DNA from: Numida meleagris
Lineage: Eukaryota; Chordata; Aves; Galliformes; Numididae
Direction of reading: 5' to 3'
DNA: 64,000 nt
NCBI RefSeq assembly: GCF_002078875.1
Contig: NC_034438.1
Coordinates: 20,928,022-20,992,021, forward strand
The position numbers and the translations under genes are program-made. Each line of letters opens with the position of its first letter. Positions within the stretch are counted from its first letter, which is position 1. Shown one piece after another: positions 13,601-24,968 of this stretch. The notes under the pieces were generated by a model. It did no database searches. It was not told the origin of the DNA and saw only the letters and a list, made by a program, of their open reading frames with translations.

Positions 13601-16600
13601 CCAGGATGCTGCTATCCCAAAAAGGAATTTGGTTTGGTAGATGCGTGTGGACTCCTTGATTAATAACTAGCAAATGCATTACGCTTTGATACTTAAGTGC
13701 TTCCCAACTGCTTGACCAGGACAGTGAAATCTACATAGGATCATATAATGGCTTGGTTTGGAAGGGACCTTTAAAGCCCATCCAGCTCCAGCCCCGCTGC
13801 TGTGCGGAGCTTGCCACCCACTAGCTAAATCAGGCTGCCCAGGGTCCGATCCAACCTGGTCTTGAACGCCTCCAGGGATGGTGTATCCACAGCTTCTCCA
13901 GGTAGCCTGTGCCAGGGCCTCACTGCCCTCTGAATAAGAAAAAAATTCCTCCTTATATCTAATCTAATTTAGTCTAAAATTGTTTCCCCTTGTCCTATCA
14001 CTATCAGACAGTGTAAAAAGTCACTTTCCCTCCTGTTGATAAGATCTCTCAAGTACTGGAAGGCTACATTCTCATCTCCTGATGAGAAGCTGAACAAGCC
14101 CAGCTCCCTCAGCTTTTCATTGTAGGAGAGGTGCTCCAGCCTTCTGATTACCTTTGCAGCCTCCCCTGTACCCACTTCAACAACTTCACACCTTTCTTGT
14201 GCTCCAGATGAGTACTGCAGTTGGGGCCTAACAAGGGCAGAGTAGAAGGAGACAGTCCCCACCTCCTCCCTGCTGGCCACTCCTCTGTTGATGTGGCCCA
14301 GGATACATTTGGTCTTCTGGGCTGCAAGCACACACTGGTGGCTTGTGTCAACCTTTCATGCACCACAACCCTGAAGCCCTTGCCTGCAGGGCTGCTCTCA
14401 ATGAGTTATTCTCCCAGTCTCCATCTGGAATTGTCCCAGCCCAGTCATGGCACCTTGCACTTCTTGAACCTCATATGGTTAATACAGTTAACTTTGCAAG
14501 CTTGCCCAGGTTTCTTTGGGTGGCATCCATTCCCTCTGTTATACCACATTTAAAAAACTTACAAAGTAAAGCACTGTCCCTACTGTTCACAAGAACAGCT
14601 ACATGTAAGGAGATGAAATGACAAATAAGGTCAACATCTTAACAAAAACCCGAGCAACAGCAGCACTTAAGGAAAAATGTTATTCTATTCAAGCACAGGG
14701 TAATGTTTCCCTAGAATGCTTCTGCAAAACCCAGTGATTTATGGCTCATGGATTTTCTGAATAAGAAATGTTTTATTTAATAGCCTTCAATGGACTTCAG
14801 TTAGTTCACAATGCCATGTCAATTTCAAGTATCTGTGTTAGTGTATGACTTCAAAAAAAAACACATATGACTTTCTATCAACAAGGAAAATAAAGCTACT
14901 TTAGCATATTTAAATGTTCATATGATGAGAATATGTTTTGCACAAGGTTGTACACTGAATTTCTAATCTTAAATAAAATTCAGCAAAAGCTTTTCCTTTA
15001 AAAAAGCATTAGATATCTCTTAAATGCAGTACAATTGATTTCAATTTTGCAATGCACACTTTGAGAAAGTAATTTTACAGTTGTGTTAAGTCTGCACAAT
15101 TTCTGAGAAGTCTTATTGCTTTAAAAGTAATTGTTCAGTGATATAAATAAACCAGCAAAATTAATGAGCTCAAAATGCATCAAATTACATGTCAGGATGA
15201 AATCACTTTTACTTAGAAAATTACTATCTCTAAATCTTAAAACAAAATATGAGTAAAGCGCTCACAAATCAAGCTCATGCTTTAGATCTATTGGAAGTAC
15301 TGATCTGTGCTATTATTAGAGTAAGATCTCTTTAATAACATGAATATCATTAATTCGATAAAATTAAATACTGTTGGGCAGAGAACCTAATGGCATTTCT
15401 GTTGTTCCTATTTAGGTTCACTCAGGCAGTATTTTCAATTAAGTAACTCGTCCTTCACAGCAAAGAATAGGTATGGTGTGATTTTGGTTGGTGAGCTATG
15501 GCTTTATTCGTAGAGGCTCCTATGATGCTATGTTTTGGATTTGTGGTAAAAACAGTGGTGATAACACACCAACGTTTTAGTTACTATTAAGCAGTGCTTA
15601 ACACCAAGTCAAAGATTTTTCAACTTCTCATGCTGCCCTGCCAGTGAGGAGGCGGGGCCTGCACAAGAAGGTGAGACAGGACAGAATTACGACAGCCTAT
15701 CCTCATCTCAACCCTTGAGTTCTTACACTTTTACCTTTCTGATGTTCTCCCTCATCACTCCTGGGGAAAGCAACTCAGATGCCTATCAGCATTAAACCAA
15801 AAGATAGAAAGAAGCCATGAATGACATGGGAGATGTAAGTACAGAAGGCCCTCAGCTTTCCCACAACTGTAACCCCATTCACATTCTTAGCAGCAGATTT
15901 GTCTTCCTTCTATCAAAGAAGTTGCCAAAAAACCAAAGGTTTAATAGCAGAATGGTATTACTTCTATTATAATAAAAATGCATAGATAATTTATCCAATA
16001 CAAAATTAAGATTTTCAATGATAAATCTTTTTACCTGAGAACAAGTATGAACAGTTGAGTGATGCAACTCAGCAAGCCAATAAAAACAGGTTATGCCTCA
16101 AGAATATATTTTTAAACAAATAGCTCAAAGTTGAAAATAACGGCATATTTTAGTAAAGAAATCTAACATCATCAGGTATTTTATCTAAATAAAAATTTTA
16201 AGTGTTATCAATTCATTTCTGTTCAGTCAGCAGCTTATTCATGAACAGAAGCCAAGAACCAGCATATCCTAAATTTTATTCAATGTCATACTTTTGGTCT
16301 ACATACTTCTAAGAAACACTTGAGGCTGACCTCTCTTAGAGAGAGGCTTACAAAGCACATGAACTATGAACTTATTCCATTGAACAACAGCATCCATTTA
16401 AAAGAAATAAGAAACATTTTTATTCTTTCCAGCTCCTCTTACTTGACCATATGCTATGCTGCAAGTGCTGCATATGAGCTTTGAAAGAAGCTAGAGAAGT
16501 GACTATAATATTCATCTAAAAATGCATTCCTATTTGGTCAAATAAAGTATTGGAAATCACTATTTGCTGTTTGTGTAGTGTTTCCAAAATGACAGGAATG

Positions 16601-19600
16601 TTAAGAAAAACAAGACTATTCTGGCATTAAAATATTCAAGAAAGTTGAGCCAATGTATGCATTTAGAGATTAACTAACAAAATTTACTAAGTTGAAAGGT
16701 ACAAACAGGTACTGGACATGAGACATAAAAATGGATGCTATCTGAATACTAGTGATAAGGCAGCGTAAACTCTTATGATTTTCTAAAATAGCTTATCTGA
16801 AGACTTCACTCACACTTAGATTCTGAATGATTTTATTTTCACAGTGTCTGAAGACAATATGGAAGACCTACCACTTGCCTTAGTGGTTTGTGCTTTCAGT
16901 AAGCAATCTGGATTCCTGCATTGTTACAATAAATTGAAGTTTTTCATACTTTTCTTAGCCTGAAATCCCTGATGCCTACTAAATCCAAGACAGATATTTT
17001 AATACACTGCAGGAGGTTACCACTAAAGTTTCAGCTAGTACAGCATAATATAAAAGTATTAATTGAAAAAAAATTAAATGAACTACAGTTAAAAACCATG
17101 CCTAGGTAAATTACTATTAGTTTATTAGCAATATTTGCAAAGACGAAAAAAGAATATATCAGCTTCTTTTAAGACAGCATGAAGAAAGAACTATTTGCCC
17201 AAGTAGTTCTGTCCAAAAAAGGAAGCACAGACAAGAAACGGAGAAGAAACGATCACAGAAAGGAGAAACGTCAAAGAAAGTGACAGAATAATGAGTGTTT
17301 CTGATTCAAGGTAAAATATTTTAGGAAATTTGCTAACAATTATTTTCCATTTAACCAACTGATGGTGATAGGAATTATGCATTCTTTTCCAGAATCCAAA
17401 GTTTAAGTTATAGTAAAAATCACTTTAAGAGAACTTGAAGTACTAAAAGAAAATAGAATAATTGCTAGAAATTAAACATAAATGTCATGGTGGGAAGCAT
17501 TTTATTTGAGTTTTGACTAGTTATACTATGATAATACAGTAAGATAGTCAATACGTACACATCCTAAGATGCTTAGATGAAAAACGTTGCAGAACTTTAC
17601 ATGAGCAAGCCTTACAGGTAAGCAGCTACTTACATTCAGGATTTCTTTTTTGCCACTGATAATACTCCGCTCTTAAAGCCTGAATTCGTGTCAGTAACAA
17701 GGAAACCTGTGTTAAAAGAAATTAAGCATCTTTTAAAGTATGTTGAATTGTACTGGAATGAAACAAGACAGAGTGGGATAAAAATTCACTGATTAGATTC
17801 ATGCAGCAGAAACAAAAGAGTGATTTAAGAGTGGTAAAGAGGGATAAAAAGACTGTTTTATCCTTTGGAGGATTTCAAAAAGCAATTGCAGAGGTCAAGA
17901 AACGTTTTCACTCTTATTTCAGAAGGCAAAAATCAGAAATACTCAGATTTGGAATTTTCCCCTTAATTGCTTTTGTAGTATCAGACAATTACAACTGAAG
18001 ATAAGACACTAGTAGCATCAGTATTTCATATCCTTGACTGTCCTTTCATATATGGTAGATACGTGTTTACCATTAAATGGACAGACTGACAGATGCAATG
18101 ACTAAACAAAAGATTTTCTTCCAAAAAAGCAGTAGTCAGATACATTTTCTACCAAAACTACATCTATGGACTCAACAACAACAACAAGCTTTAGATTACT
18201 GTTCTAGCTCACTGACATCACTGAAAATATAAGAGCAAAAAGACAATACTTCAGGAAAGTTTATTAAAAAACAATCACAAAACAACGACCGCCACCACCT
18301 AAATGATCGAGATTAATAAAAATTTACTTCATTTATTTTACTATGATCTGGAGAAAGAATATATATACATCATTACTATTCCATTTCCTGAAATTGGAGA
18401 TTGTACATATTATTTTTCTTCAAATACACATACACATAATACACATTGTCAAGTTACAGTATAAGAAAGTAAACATACATTTAATTGCAGTAAGCACTGC
18501 TGTCTTCAACAAAAGGGACTACAGATTGTATTCAGCTTTTTCTCAGAAAAAGAATCATCAACCAAGATCTCATAATAAAATGAAGAACTAACACCTTAAG
18601 CTTGGCTTTTCACTACTCAAAATAACTTTGAAAATAACTTTGGAAAGCTTTTACAATATTAAACAGAACTGGAAAAGAAAATAAAAAACTAAACTAAAAA
18701 ACATAATCCATCATACAAACGTTTTTTATTCTGTATATTCAGTGGTGTCATCTCTCTAGTAATACTGGAATACTACTTTTGACAATATCATCAGCCCACT
18801 CTGTTACCTTTTAAACTTGATACAAATGATCTACAAAATGTTTCATTACTCCAGTAGCTGGACATAAAGTATACAAATAAATTAACACTACCACTCAGAA
18901 ACTGTAGATCGAGGTCTCTTCAACAAATACATACTGCAAATATATGCATAGATAGATGTCCTTCTCATGCTGTATTTATATATTCCTAGCAAAATATACT
19001 TCTCAATAAGGAAATCATTACATTGTAGACCAGAATCATCCTCAACCTTAAAGAATAAACCCCACAGAGTACACTGCAAGATTATGATCTTGAGGTGATT
19101 AAGGAGTGAACTTCACTAACTAGTTCAACAGCAAGAAAAAAAAAAACCAACACAGCTTCTTTGCCAGCCACAGCGTTAATAGAAGTGCCTATGTTAGGGC
19201 TTAAATTAGGATCACATAAAAATTGCTGACTGAGAGTCTAACATGACCTTTTCCTCTCCTCCTCATTTTTTATCATGAAATGCAATATACCCCTGCAACT
19301 CCATTTAATCATTGTCTCATTGGGAGATATTTTAAGAAAAGCTTATCTCCAAAGTTTAATTACATGGCCGTGATGGACTTCAATAAAGCTGGAGAAAAAA
19401 AACCCTGAGCCTGCACCCAATTAAGCCTAGACAAGTTATCTCTACTGCTAGGATTTTATCCAGTACTGAAGGCGAAAAATTGTGTTTTGTGCATATAAAT
19501 ATAGTTCTTTACATTTTATTTATTCTAGCTTATTAGTAGCAAGAAATTAAAATTAGTAATTAACTAGAAATTCAATATTTGAATGTGTTTGACAAAGAAA

Positions 19601-22493
19601 TCTCTGAAAAAAGTGCTGTTTATCATTCAAATATACTGAATTAACCACCTGAATATACTTACAGAAATCATGTAGGATGGAGATTTATGAAGTCTATGTA
19701 TTTCATCCACTCAACCAATATATTTTCCAAATGGAGGGTCCCCGCATAAATTCAATTTTAAAAGTTCCTATTTGGAATCTACAAGCAACTAAGCAATGAG
19801 CCAACAGTGCCTTTTTGCATGTTCCCCAAAATTCCAGGAGCTCATATTCATACACTCAGCATTGCTCAGGTCATTCCTAACTCAAGCACATCAGTTTCCT
19901 ATTGATATCCACAAACAAGGAACAACCCTACTTTCCAAACACAAACTTCCACAGTAAAAGTAAAGAGATAAATAAAAAATAAAAATATTTTATTTTTAGA
20001 AAAGATGCAAATACACTGAGTCCAAACAGCTACCAAAGTTACACATCCCACCATTCCACTGTCCATGTTAGTTCTTTGTCAGGTTACATGGCAAGACTGC
20101 ACTTAACCTCTTCCCTTTTTGCATTTATGCAAAAAAGCTGCACAAATGCAACTTTGCAGCATTTGCTGGGCATTGACATACTTCAGAATAAGTCTCAAAG
20201 TTTGTAAGAGTAAAGCCAACAACTTCACAGAGTAAGCAAAGATAATTTAGTTTTCTTCCTTTAGAAGGAAATATTCTGTCTATCTACAGGGAATATTTTA
20301 TGGAGAATTAAAAAAAACTGCTTTACCTTGGCATCTGATTCTGGCACTGGTTCTGCTGTTAGAAGTGCTAGCTTGCTCTGACACTAGGTAGAAAGCACAC
20401 AAAAGACAGACAATGTTTACTCATTCCTACCTTTTGGGGGAAATAAATATGATGTTTTAAAATTGCAGCAACAACTCTTTAAGGAAAAAAAGGTTTTGAC
20501 TTGGCTCTTACAGTGTCCCTCAGAAGCTGCCCCAGAATAGCAAAAAAAAAAATATTTTGAAATCATACTGCAGAAAAAAGGAAAAAACTAAATTAATCGA
20601 AAAGTAGAAAAGCAGCAGCTAACACGAGATGCGCAATTTGAGAAAAATAGCAAGTTACAAGGGAAACATTAGCGCACAGAAAAATACTGAACTGATAAGA
20701 ACATGAGAAACTATAAAAACACAACGGTCATGGACAACAAGGCTGAACAGGGAATCTGCTGTGAAGTTAACACAACCAGTGCTACTATTCTAGCTTTCCA
20801 AGTAAAGTAATCACATTATAACACACAGTTTTTGTTTCAACTCATTTAGCAGGTCAACATACTACACACTTGAGGAATGAGCTTTTTTTTTTTTTTTTTT
20901 AAAAAAGTGTGCAGCATTTCAGTTCCCACTGACTGCAGTGACATTAATACCAAGACTGAAATTCAGGCCACCACAGAGATACAAAAAAAGTCACCTGCTA
21001 AACTCTTTCTTGTTTTCTGTGTGTCAGCAATGTATTCTACTCCATGATGGGGCAGAATGGACAACTACTAAGCAGCAGAATTACAGAGTAATCCTTATTA
21101 TTCTGTTTTGAAACTAAACACAATATAGGATTTCTCCAGTAAATATTACTAATGCTGGCACAATAAATGTAACATGACATCATAGACGATATCAACAGAG
21201 AAGCTAATTCAGTGATTATAAGTTCTTTACATTTTTTAGCTAAAACACGCCTATATCCAGAATGCAATGCCCTGGTGATGAGATACAAGATTTCAAAGAT
21301 TTTTCAATTAAATTAAAAATAATAAACACTCTATCTTCCTTTCCTATCTGAAACTCTCTAAGAAAATCCACATCCTCCAAAATCATGCTAAGCAATACTT
21401 CTTTTGGTAACTTACTACGCTACTTCAGAAACCTAGAAACAGGATTTTCTGCTGCTTGTTAAGCAGTAAGATGCACACTGTGCAAAATTCTAAGCAACAT
21501 GAAAAAGTGTTAGGTTTACACGCAAAGCTAATAATAACCTATTATCATTTTAAACCTAAACAGTACATTTTATAAACCACAGTTTCTATGTACTTCATTC
21601 TGCTTTAAGATGTGAAGTATTTTTATGTAAATTTCTGTTCTTTTTAATGCATTCAACCTACAGTACAGAACAAACTAAGTGATGCATGAGTACCATGCAA
21701 AATAGAAGGTACGCAATATTATGTATTATAATACATAATAATAATATAATATAATGTATATTATGTAGAGCACAAGTTTTCGTTAGTCTCAGCAGAATTT
21801 ATAAAATGCATAACATTCTCTTACAATTGTTAAGAGTTTACTTTGACTGGGACTGGCCTAATTAAAAAGAAAAATAAATACAACTTGCTCTAAAGCATTA
21901 CTATTAGCATATTGGACCATCTGTCAAAAGAGATACATTTTATGACTGAGGTTGCAACTGCCAGCTTGCATGAATGTATGCTAGGAACATCATCCTTCTG
22001 AGTCTCTCTTCTCCTCCAATTCTGTCTTTCCTTTACTGAAGACCCTAAGTACTTGTGAATAGCAACCGATTCTCACCTTGCAGAACGCAAAAAGAGGATC
22101 TCCGTTTCAGTGTATTGGTATTACCAGAACACAAATAACTATCATTTCATTTTCCCCAAGTTTTAATGTATTCTCTCATTTTACTTTACTTAAGATGTAA
22201 CTAAATCAGCACATTGTAAACAAAGATTGACTCTGCAAAACACTCTTCATCCCTGCCAACATGCCTGCCGTTGACCTTTCTGAAAGTCCTCATTTCACTG
22301 TTCTTGTCATTTCTTTCGAGGAGGTGTAGTAAACATGCAGTGAAGGGAGACGAGCAAGAAATTCTGACTAAAGTTAACAACAAATCTAGTCTAATATTCA
22401 TCATTTGCGTACCTTTTCCATCTCCTTCCAAATATTATCACATTCACGCAAGAGTTCTTCCTTGGCATCTACAGGGCAAACGGAGTCGTTCAT
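1466..22493 (-). CDS. CENPK: CENPK, centromere protein K (complete, 9 coding exons)
   Basis: CENP-K belongs to the CENP-H/I/K/M group of the constitutive centromere-associated network, which sits on CENP-A chromatin at the inner kinetochore. Joining exons 22493-22413, 20383-20327, 17706-17634, 12594-12548, 11325-11243, 11154-11056, 10822-10693, 5497-5444 and 1624-1466 gives 783 nt, or 260 residues plus a TAG stop. The human protein is about 269 residues. All junctions are GT-AG and the phases agree. The C-terminus is the clearest family match, with a run like [19 protein letters not shown] and then [15 protein letters not shown]. The middle (residues about 87-190) is rich in Glu, Lys and Leu with heptad-like spacing, as expected for its coiled coil. 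The start at 22493 is the only ATG before the conserved KEELLRECD block in that exon. An in-frame upstream ATG in exon 1 is discussed as a finding. The gene is divergent from PPWD1. Confidence 0.95.
1803..1826. repeat. (GA)12 microsatellite
   Basis: Twelve uninterrupted GA units in the last CENPK intron. Confidence 0.95.
1885..2242 (-). mobile_element. Mariner (Galluhop-like) remnant, left end missing
   Basis: The internal sequence matches the two other mariner copies here, for example CCACTGTTTGGTCTCC and the block from GCCCCTCTGCTGCC to a GGTGGCAC..TTTCAGAGCAGCCC end. The right terminal repeat is present. The left one and about 180 nt are missing compared with the copy at 48.4 kb. The remnant abuts a CR1 directly. 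Confidence 0.65.
2243..3112 (-). mobile_element. CR1 LINE fragment (reverse transcriptase domain)
   Basis: The minus strand encodes broken reverse-transcriptase segments: [56 protein letters not shown], then [11 protein letters not shown] and FADDT near 2250. The 3' end of the element is missing, unlike the usual 5' truncation, and the break coincides with the mariner remnant. Confidence 0.85.
4026..4082 (-). repeat. CR1 3'-end fragment
   Basis: The run agaatcacagaatcaccaagg then ttggaaaagacc is the reverse of the CR1 3' terminus with its short ATTCT-type tail. Confidence 0.7.
5444..5497 (-). CDS. CENPK: CENPK exon 9
   Basis: This 54-nt phase-0 exon ends [11 protein letters not shown]. The acceptor is TTTGCAG and the donor GTAAGA. 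It corresponds to the human ITLHEMLE segment just before the C-terminal exon. Confidence 0.92.
7181..7745 (-). mobile_element. CR1 LINE 3' fragment
   Basis: It begins with the reversed CR1 tail (agaatcattaaggttggaa). It continues through the 3' UTR and the C-terminal ORF2 region (minus-strand [19 protein letters not shown]). It is divergent, with frame breaks. Confidence 0.85.
8365..8408 (+). repeat. Possible CR1 3'-end scrap
   Basis: The run agggttgggctggaagaact then ccagagatcacttccag resembles the sense CR1 3' UTR. Too short to be certain. Confidence 0.35.
8705..9289 (+). mobile_element. Solo LTR, avian ERVL-type endogenous retrovirus
   Basis: The start TTGTCCTGGTTTCGGCTG and the end TTAAACTACAACG match the general pattern of avian ERVL-class LTRs. 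Identical GTAGG pentamers flank it (8700-8704 and 9290-9294), as expected of a 5-bp target duplication. No internal retroviral coding sequence is present, so it is a solo LTR. It contains a G10 run near 8898. Confidence 0.8.
10693..10822 (-). CDS. CENPK: CENPK exon 8
   Basis: This 130-nt exon encodes [19 protein letters not shown] and then [13 protein letters not shown], matching the vertebrate CENP-K central/C-terminal segment. The acceptor is ACTAG and the donor GTAAAG. It ends in phase 0. Confidence 0.93.
11056..11154 (-). CDS. CENPK: CENPK exon 7 (coiled coil)
   Basis: This 99-nt exon encodes [21 protein letters not shown] and then VVTDSEK. The split Arg codon is shared with exon 6, the acceptor is CAAAG and the donor GTATTG. 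Confidence 0.92.
11243..11325 (-). CDS. CENPK: CENPK exon 6 (coiled coil)
   Basis: This 83-nt exon begins [18 protein letters not shown] and continues NEKLKEDLE. It is the conserved coiled-coil core, with acceptor TTATAG and donor GTAATA. Confidence 0.93.
12548..12594 (-). CDS. CENPK: CENPK exon 5 (short, 47 nt)
   Basis: The acceptor is TTTCAG and the donor GTAAGT. It encodes residues 71-86, ending [12 protein letters not shown]. Its phase fits both neighbours, and the human protein has the same NPEVLL run here. It is too short to appear as an isolated long open frame. Confidence 0.9.
13069..13625 (-). mobile_element. Old CR1 LINE 3' fragment
   Basis: The run tcatagattagttgtgtttg then gaagggacctcagaag is the reversed CR1 3' end, followed by a decayed ORF2 C-terminus. 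It is more divergent than the copy starting at 13737. Confidence 0.7.
13737..14560 (-). mobile_element. CR1 LINE 3' fragment
   Basis: It begins aggatcatataatggcttgg (reversed tail). The minus strand shows ORF2 C-terminal segments such as [36 protein letters not shown] and [11 protein letters not shown]. It is 5'-truncated near 14560. Confidence 0.85.
15475..15720 (+). mobile_element. Partial LTR, same ERVL family as 8705-9289
   Basis: It shares the order atgctatgttttgg, ataacacaccaacgttttag, gcagtgct, then ccctgccagtgaggaggcgg with the LTR at 8.7 kb. Only the 5' half is present, and the true ends are eroded. Confidence 0.65.
17634..17706 (-). CDS. CENPK: CENPK exon 4
   Basis: This 73-nt exon encodes residues 47-70 and includes [12 protein letters not shown], a strongly conserved CENP-K segment. 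The acceptor is ACACAG and the donor GTAAGT. It ends one base into a codon that exon 5 completes. Confidence 0.92.
18580..20326. other. CENPK intronic sequence, nothing specific seen
   Basis: AT-rich intron between exons 3 and 4 with no recognisable repeat family or open frame of interest. The other long CENPK introns (5.5-7.1 kb, 9.3-10.6 kb, 14.6-15.4 kb, 15.8-17.6 kb, 22.6-24.5 kb) are similar apart from the repeats listed. Confidence 0.5.
20327..20383 (-). CDS. CENPK: CENPK exon 3
   Basis: This is a 57-nt phase-0 exon for residues 28-46, beginning CQSKLALL, with acceptor CCTAG and donor GTAAAG. The position and the CQ-K-L pattern match the equivalent human segment. Confidence 0.88.
20882..20901. 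repeat. Poly(T) tract
   Basis: About 19 T residues followed by an A run. Confidence 0.9.
21710..21770. repeat. AT-rich (TAA/TATAA) simple repeat
   Basis: Near-pure A/T with TATTATGTATTATAATAC and TAATAATAATATAATATAAT runs. Self-complementary and hairpin-prone. Confidence 0.8.
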
Positions 22494-22514
22494 GATTTCT
22501 GGTAATTTTTCAGC
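22413..22514 (-). CDS. CENPK: CENPK exon 2 (first coding exon; CDS from 22493)
   Basis: The acceptor is TAATAG before 22514 and the donor GTACGC follows 22413. It carries the probable start ATG at 22493-22491 and encodes residues 1-27, including [17 protein letters not shown], which matches the N-terminal part of vertebrate CENP-K. The seven codons before the ATG are open and in frame with exon 1. Confidence 0.9.
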
Positions 22515-23892
22515 CTATTAACAAGCAAATTGAGAAGTTACCATGCAGATCAACAAAAATTAACAGGTTACTGAATGATACCTGCTGCATTAGATCAAGT
22601 CCGTAACGGAGCAATCCCTTTGAATCCAAGAAGTTTTCAGTTAACTACTTTACATTTACAGATAGGATCAAATCGTTCAGTAACATCAGCTCACCATAAT
22701 ACTGTAGAAATATTTTGAAATAAGACACTGAGAACATTTTCAATTGAATCAGAAAGTGCAAAGTTTTCAAAAATGCCTTGGTTCATCTGGGCATCTTCTT
22801 TCCCGACAAAGAAACAATGTGAGAATAAGTGACAATCTACAAAACGGTTGTTTTCTTCCATATATCCTCAAAGTTCTTCAGCAGTTATCTCTGCTGCCTT
22901 CCAATAAATGTACTAGGCTATTTCTCCTTACAACAGTTTTCACTTGTTCATCAAAAAGTCTTTGAATTCAAGTGTTGTGGACACAAAGAACAAAAGAAGC
23001 TGAAAGATATGCAGATAAGTAAATAAAGAGGGCACAAAGATGGTGAGCAGCAAATGGTCACAGGTCAAATTAAAAACGTTGAGAAACTGTTGGGTTAAAT
23101 AGGCACATGTTTGAAAATGCCATCTTAAAGTTAAGTCTATTGAAAGAAATATAAATGTCAACAGCATGTATGAGAAATACCAGGGCGGCAAAATGTTACT
23201 CAAAGGGAGAATCTGTTAAGGTAAAACAATGAACTGCAACTTCCTAACTGTACTAGAGGCAGTAAGTCTTTAAAGACGAAATAAGTTTCTTTGTCATCTT
23301 AACGATGCACAAATTCCTACGTAAATCTTACGAATTTTCAGAACAAAAAAGGATGCATCACAGAAAAATATGTTGAACTAATGAATAATTTCAAAAGAGC
23401 GAAATATTCAGCTAATACTTCCAACAGTCAAGGAAGCCATAGCAGAGTGGCCAAGAAAAAAATAAAATAATCAGAATTTCTCCTCAAATAGTGGTATTAT
23501 TCTAACAAATGGAGAAGTAGCAGTATCTCTACTTAGCCTTCCTGGCAAATTTGTTGCATAAATAATTAAAAACAGAACACTAAGATTGCCATAATCTGAT
23601 AAAATCTAACAGCATAGTTTTTGCAAAGGAAAATCATTATCTTCTTAAGAGTCTTGGAAAGTCTCCATAACATGAAAGAGAACTAGATCACATCATTTAC
23701 TAAGAATTCTGAAATGCCTCCAGCAAAGTCCCCCACAGAAGGCTAATAAAGAAGCTAAGCAGTCCTGGGATGTGTTGTATTTTTTTTCTTAAACCAAAAG
23801 ATGGCAAAGATACAAACAAAAATAAAAAAGCCTCAATAGATCATTTTCATCACTGCAAAAGAGCAACAGAGCCTAGCGACCCTGAAGGCTTA

Positions 23893-23911
23893 AAAAAAAA
23901 AAAAAAAAAAG
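23893..23911. repeat. Poly(A) tract
   Basis: Eighteen or more consecutive A residues in CENPK intron 1. Confidence 0.85.
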
Positions 23912-24792
23912 GAAATAAAGCCTTTGGAAAGGAAACTTGAAAGGGGTGTTAGGGTGGAAAAAAAAGTCCTATCTTGCCCTCGCTCCCCATCTCCACTCAA
24001 TAGCACAATCTGCCCTCGTGAAAATGGGACATTAAATAGATATCTCTAAATATCTAGCAAAAAAAGTGTTAATTCCTATGATGTTTTTAATATTGCTGAG
24101 CTTCAACATTTTCATGACCGATTTTACACAGTCAGAAGATGTACATATGTAAAGGAGAAACTATAGGCCTCAATACCAGAAGACAGATTCACTAATGATT
24201 ACTGTGTAAGCTATCTACACAAAAGTACCATTTTTTTTTCAGATGTCTTTTCTCACAGCTAGCACTTTTCCCTTATCTCATACGGTAAGATTAGGTTTCC
24301 ATTTGCTCCCCAAACCTCAAAGCCGGGTGCTTCTTTCATTAGTGTGTCACTAGCGTTTCTCCTTCAATACGTAATTCCTGCTTGCACCGTTTTTAGACGC
24401 ACACAACTAGATAAAAGCACACACAGAAAAAAGAGTGCCAGGCTTATCTTCGTCATTCAAAAGCGAAGATTTTCATCTAACAAACGTATTAAATTCTTTT
24501 CCGAAGGTGACACACGAAGCACCGCTCCCCCCTGAGGAGCGACCCCCGCCAAGGGCAGCACGAGGACGGTGGGACACCTCACACAGCGGGCCTGGGCTCA
24601 GCCCTCCCCGGCGGTCGGAGGATCCGGCCCGATCCTCCTCAGCGCCTCGCGGGACCAACGGCCGCACCCCCAGCGCCTCCCTCAGCGGCTGCAACTCGCC
24701 AGCAAGACCGGGGCCTCCCCCGGAGCCCACGCAACCCCAAGGAGCCGCAGCCCTACCAACCGCCGCCGCCACCACCACCACCCGCCCTTTAC

Positions 24793-24860
24793 CGCGGCGC
24801 TGCCGCTCGTCCCCGCCGCCTCAGCGCAGCCCGCGCCGCCCGCCCGCTCCTGCGCGCGCT
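24793..24860 (-). other. CENPK: CENPK exon 1 (5' exon, right boundary uncertain)
   Basis: A good donor, GCCGCG then GTAAAG, lies at 24793/24792 on the minus strand inside the CpG island, and it joins in phase 0 to exon 2. The transcription start cannot be fixed from sequence. The exon is drawn to about 24860, just short of the CCAAT box. It is probably 5' UTR, but see the finding on an in-frame ATG at 24870. Confidence 0.6.
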
Positions 24861-24868
24861 CCGCGCTC

Positions 24869-24873
24869 ATTGG
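24869..24873 (-). promoter_or_regulatory. CCAAT box (NF-Y type)
   Basis: The plus strand reads ATTGG, giving CCAAT on the minus strand, in the sequence AGCCAATGAGC. It lies about 100 nt before the PPWD1 ATG and about 75 nt before the CENPK exon 1 donor. Single CCAAT boxes are common in bidirectional promoters. Confidence 0.6.
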
Positions 24874-24945
24874 CTGCGCTCCGTGGCGCCACTTTCGGGA
24901 GCCCGGCGGTGGAGAGGGGACGAACTGCGACGGGGGGGGAGAGTC

Positions 24946-24953
24946 GCGGGAAA
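24946..24953 (+). promoter_or_regulatory. E2F-like site GCGGGAAA
   Basis: This exact match to a common E2F half-consensus lies 16 nt before the PPWD1 ATG. E2F/DREAM control is usual for CENP genes, so it may serve CENPK. Function is inferred from the motif only. Confidence 0.45.
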
Positions 24954-24954
24954 G

Positions 24955-24961
24955 TGACGTC
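24955..24961 (+). promoter_or_regulatory. CRE-like site TGACGTC
   Basis: Seven of the eight bases of a CREB/ATF palindrome (TGACGTCA) are present, immediately 5' of the PPWD1 start codon and next to the E2F-like site. It would lie in or at the edge of the PPWD1 5' UTR. Confidence 0.4.
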
Positions 24962-24968
24962 TGTCAGC

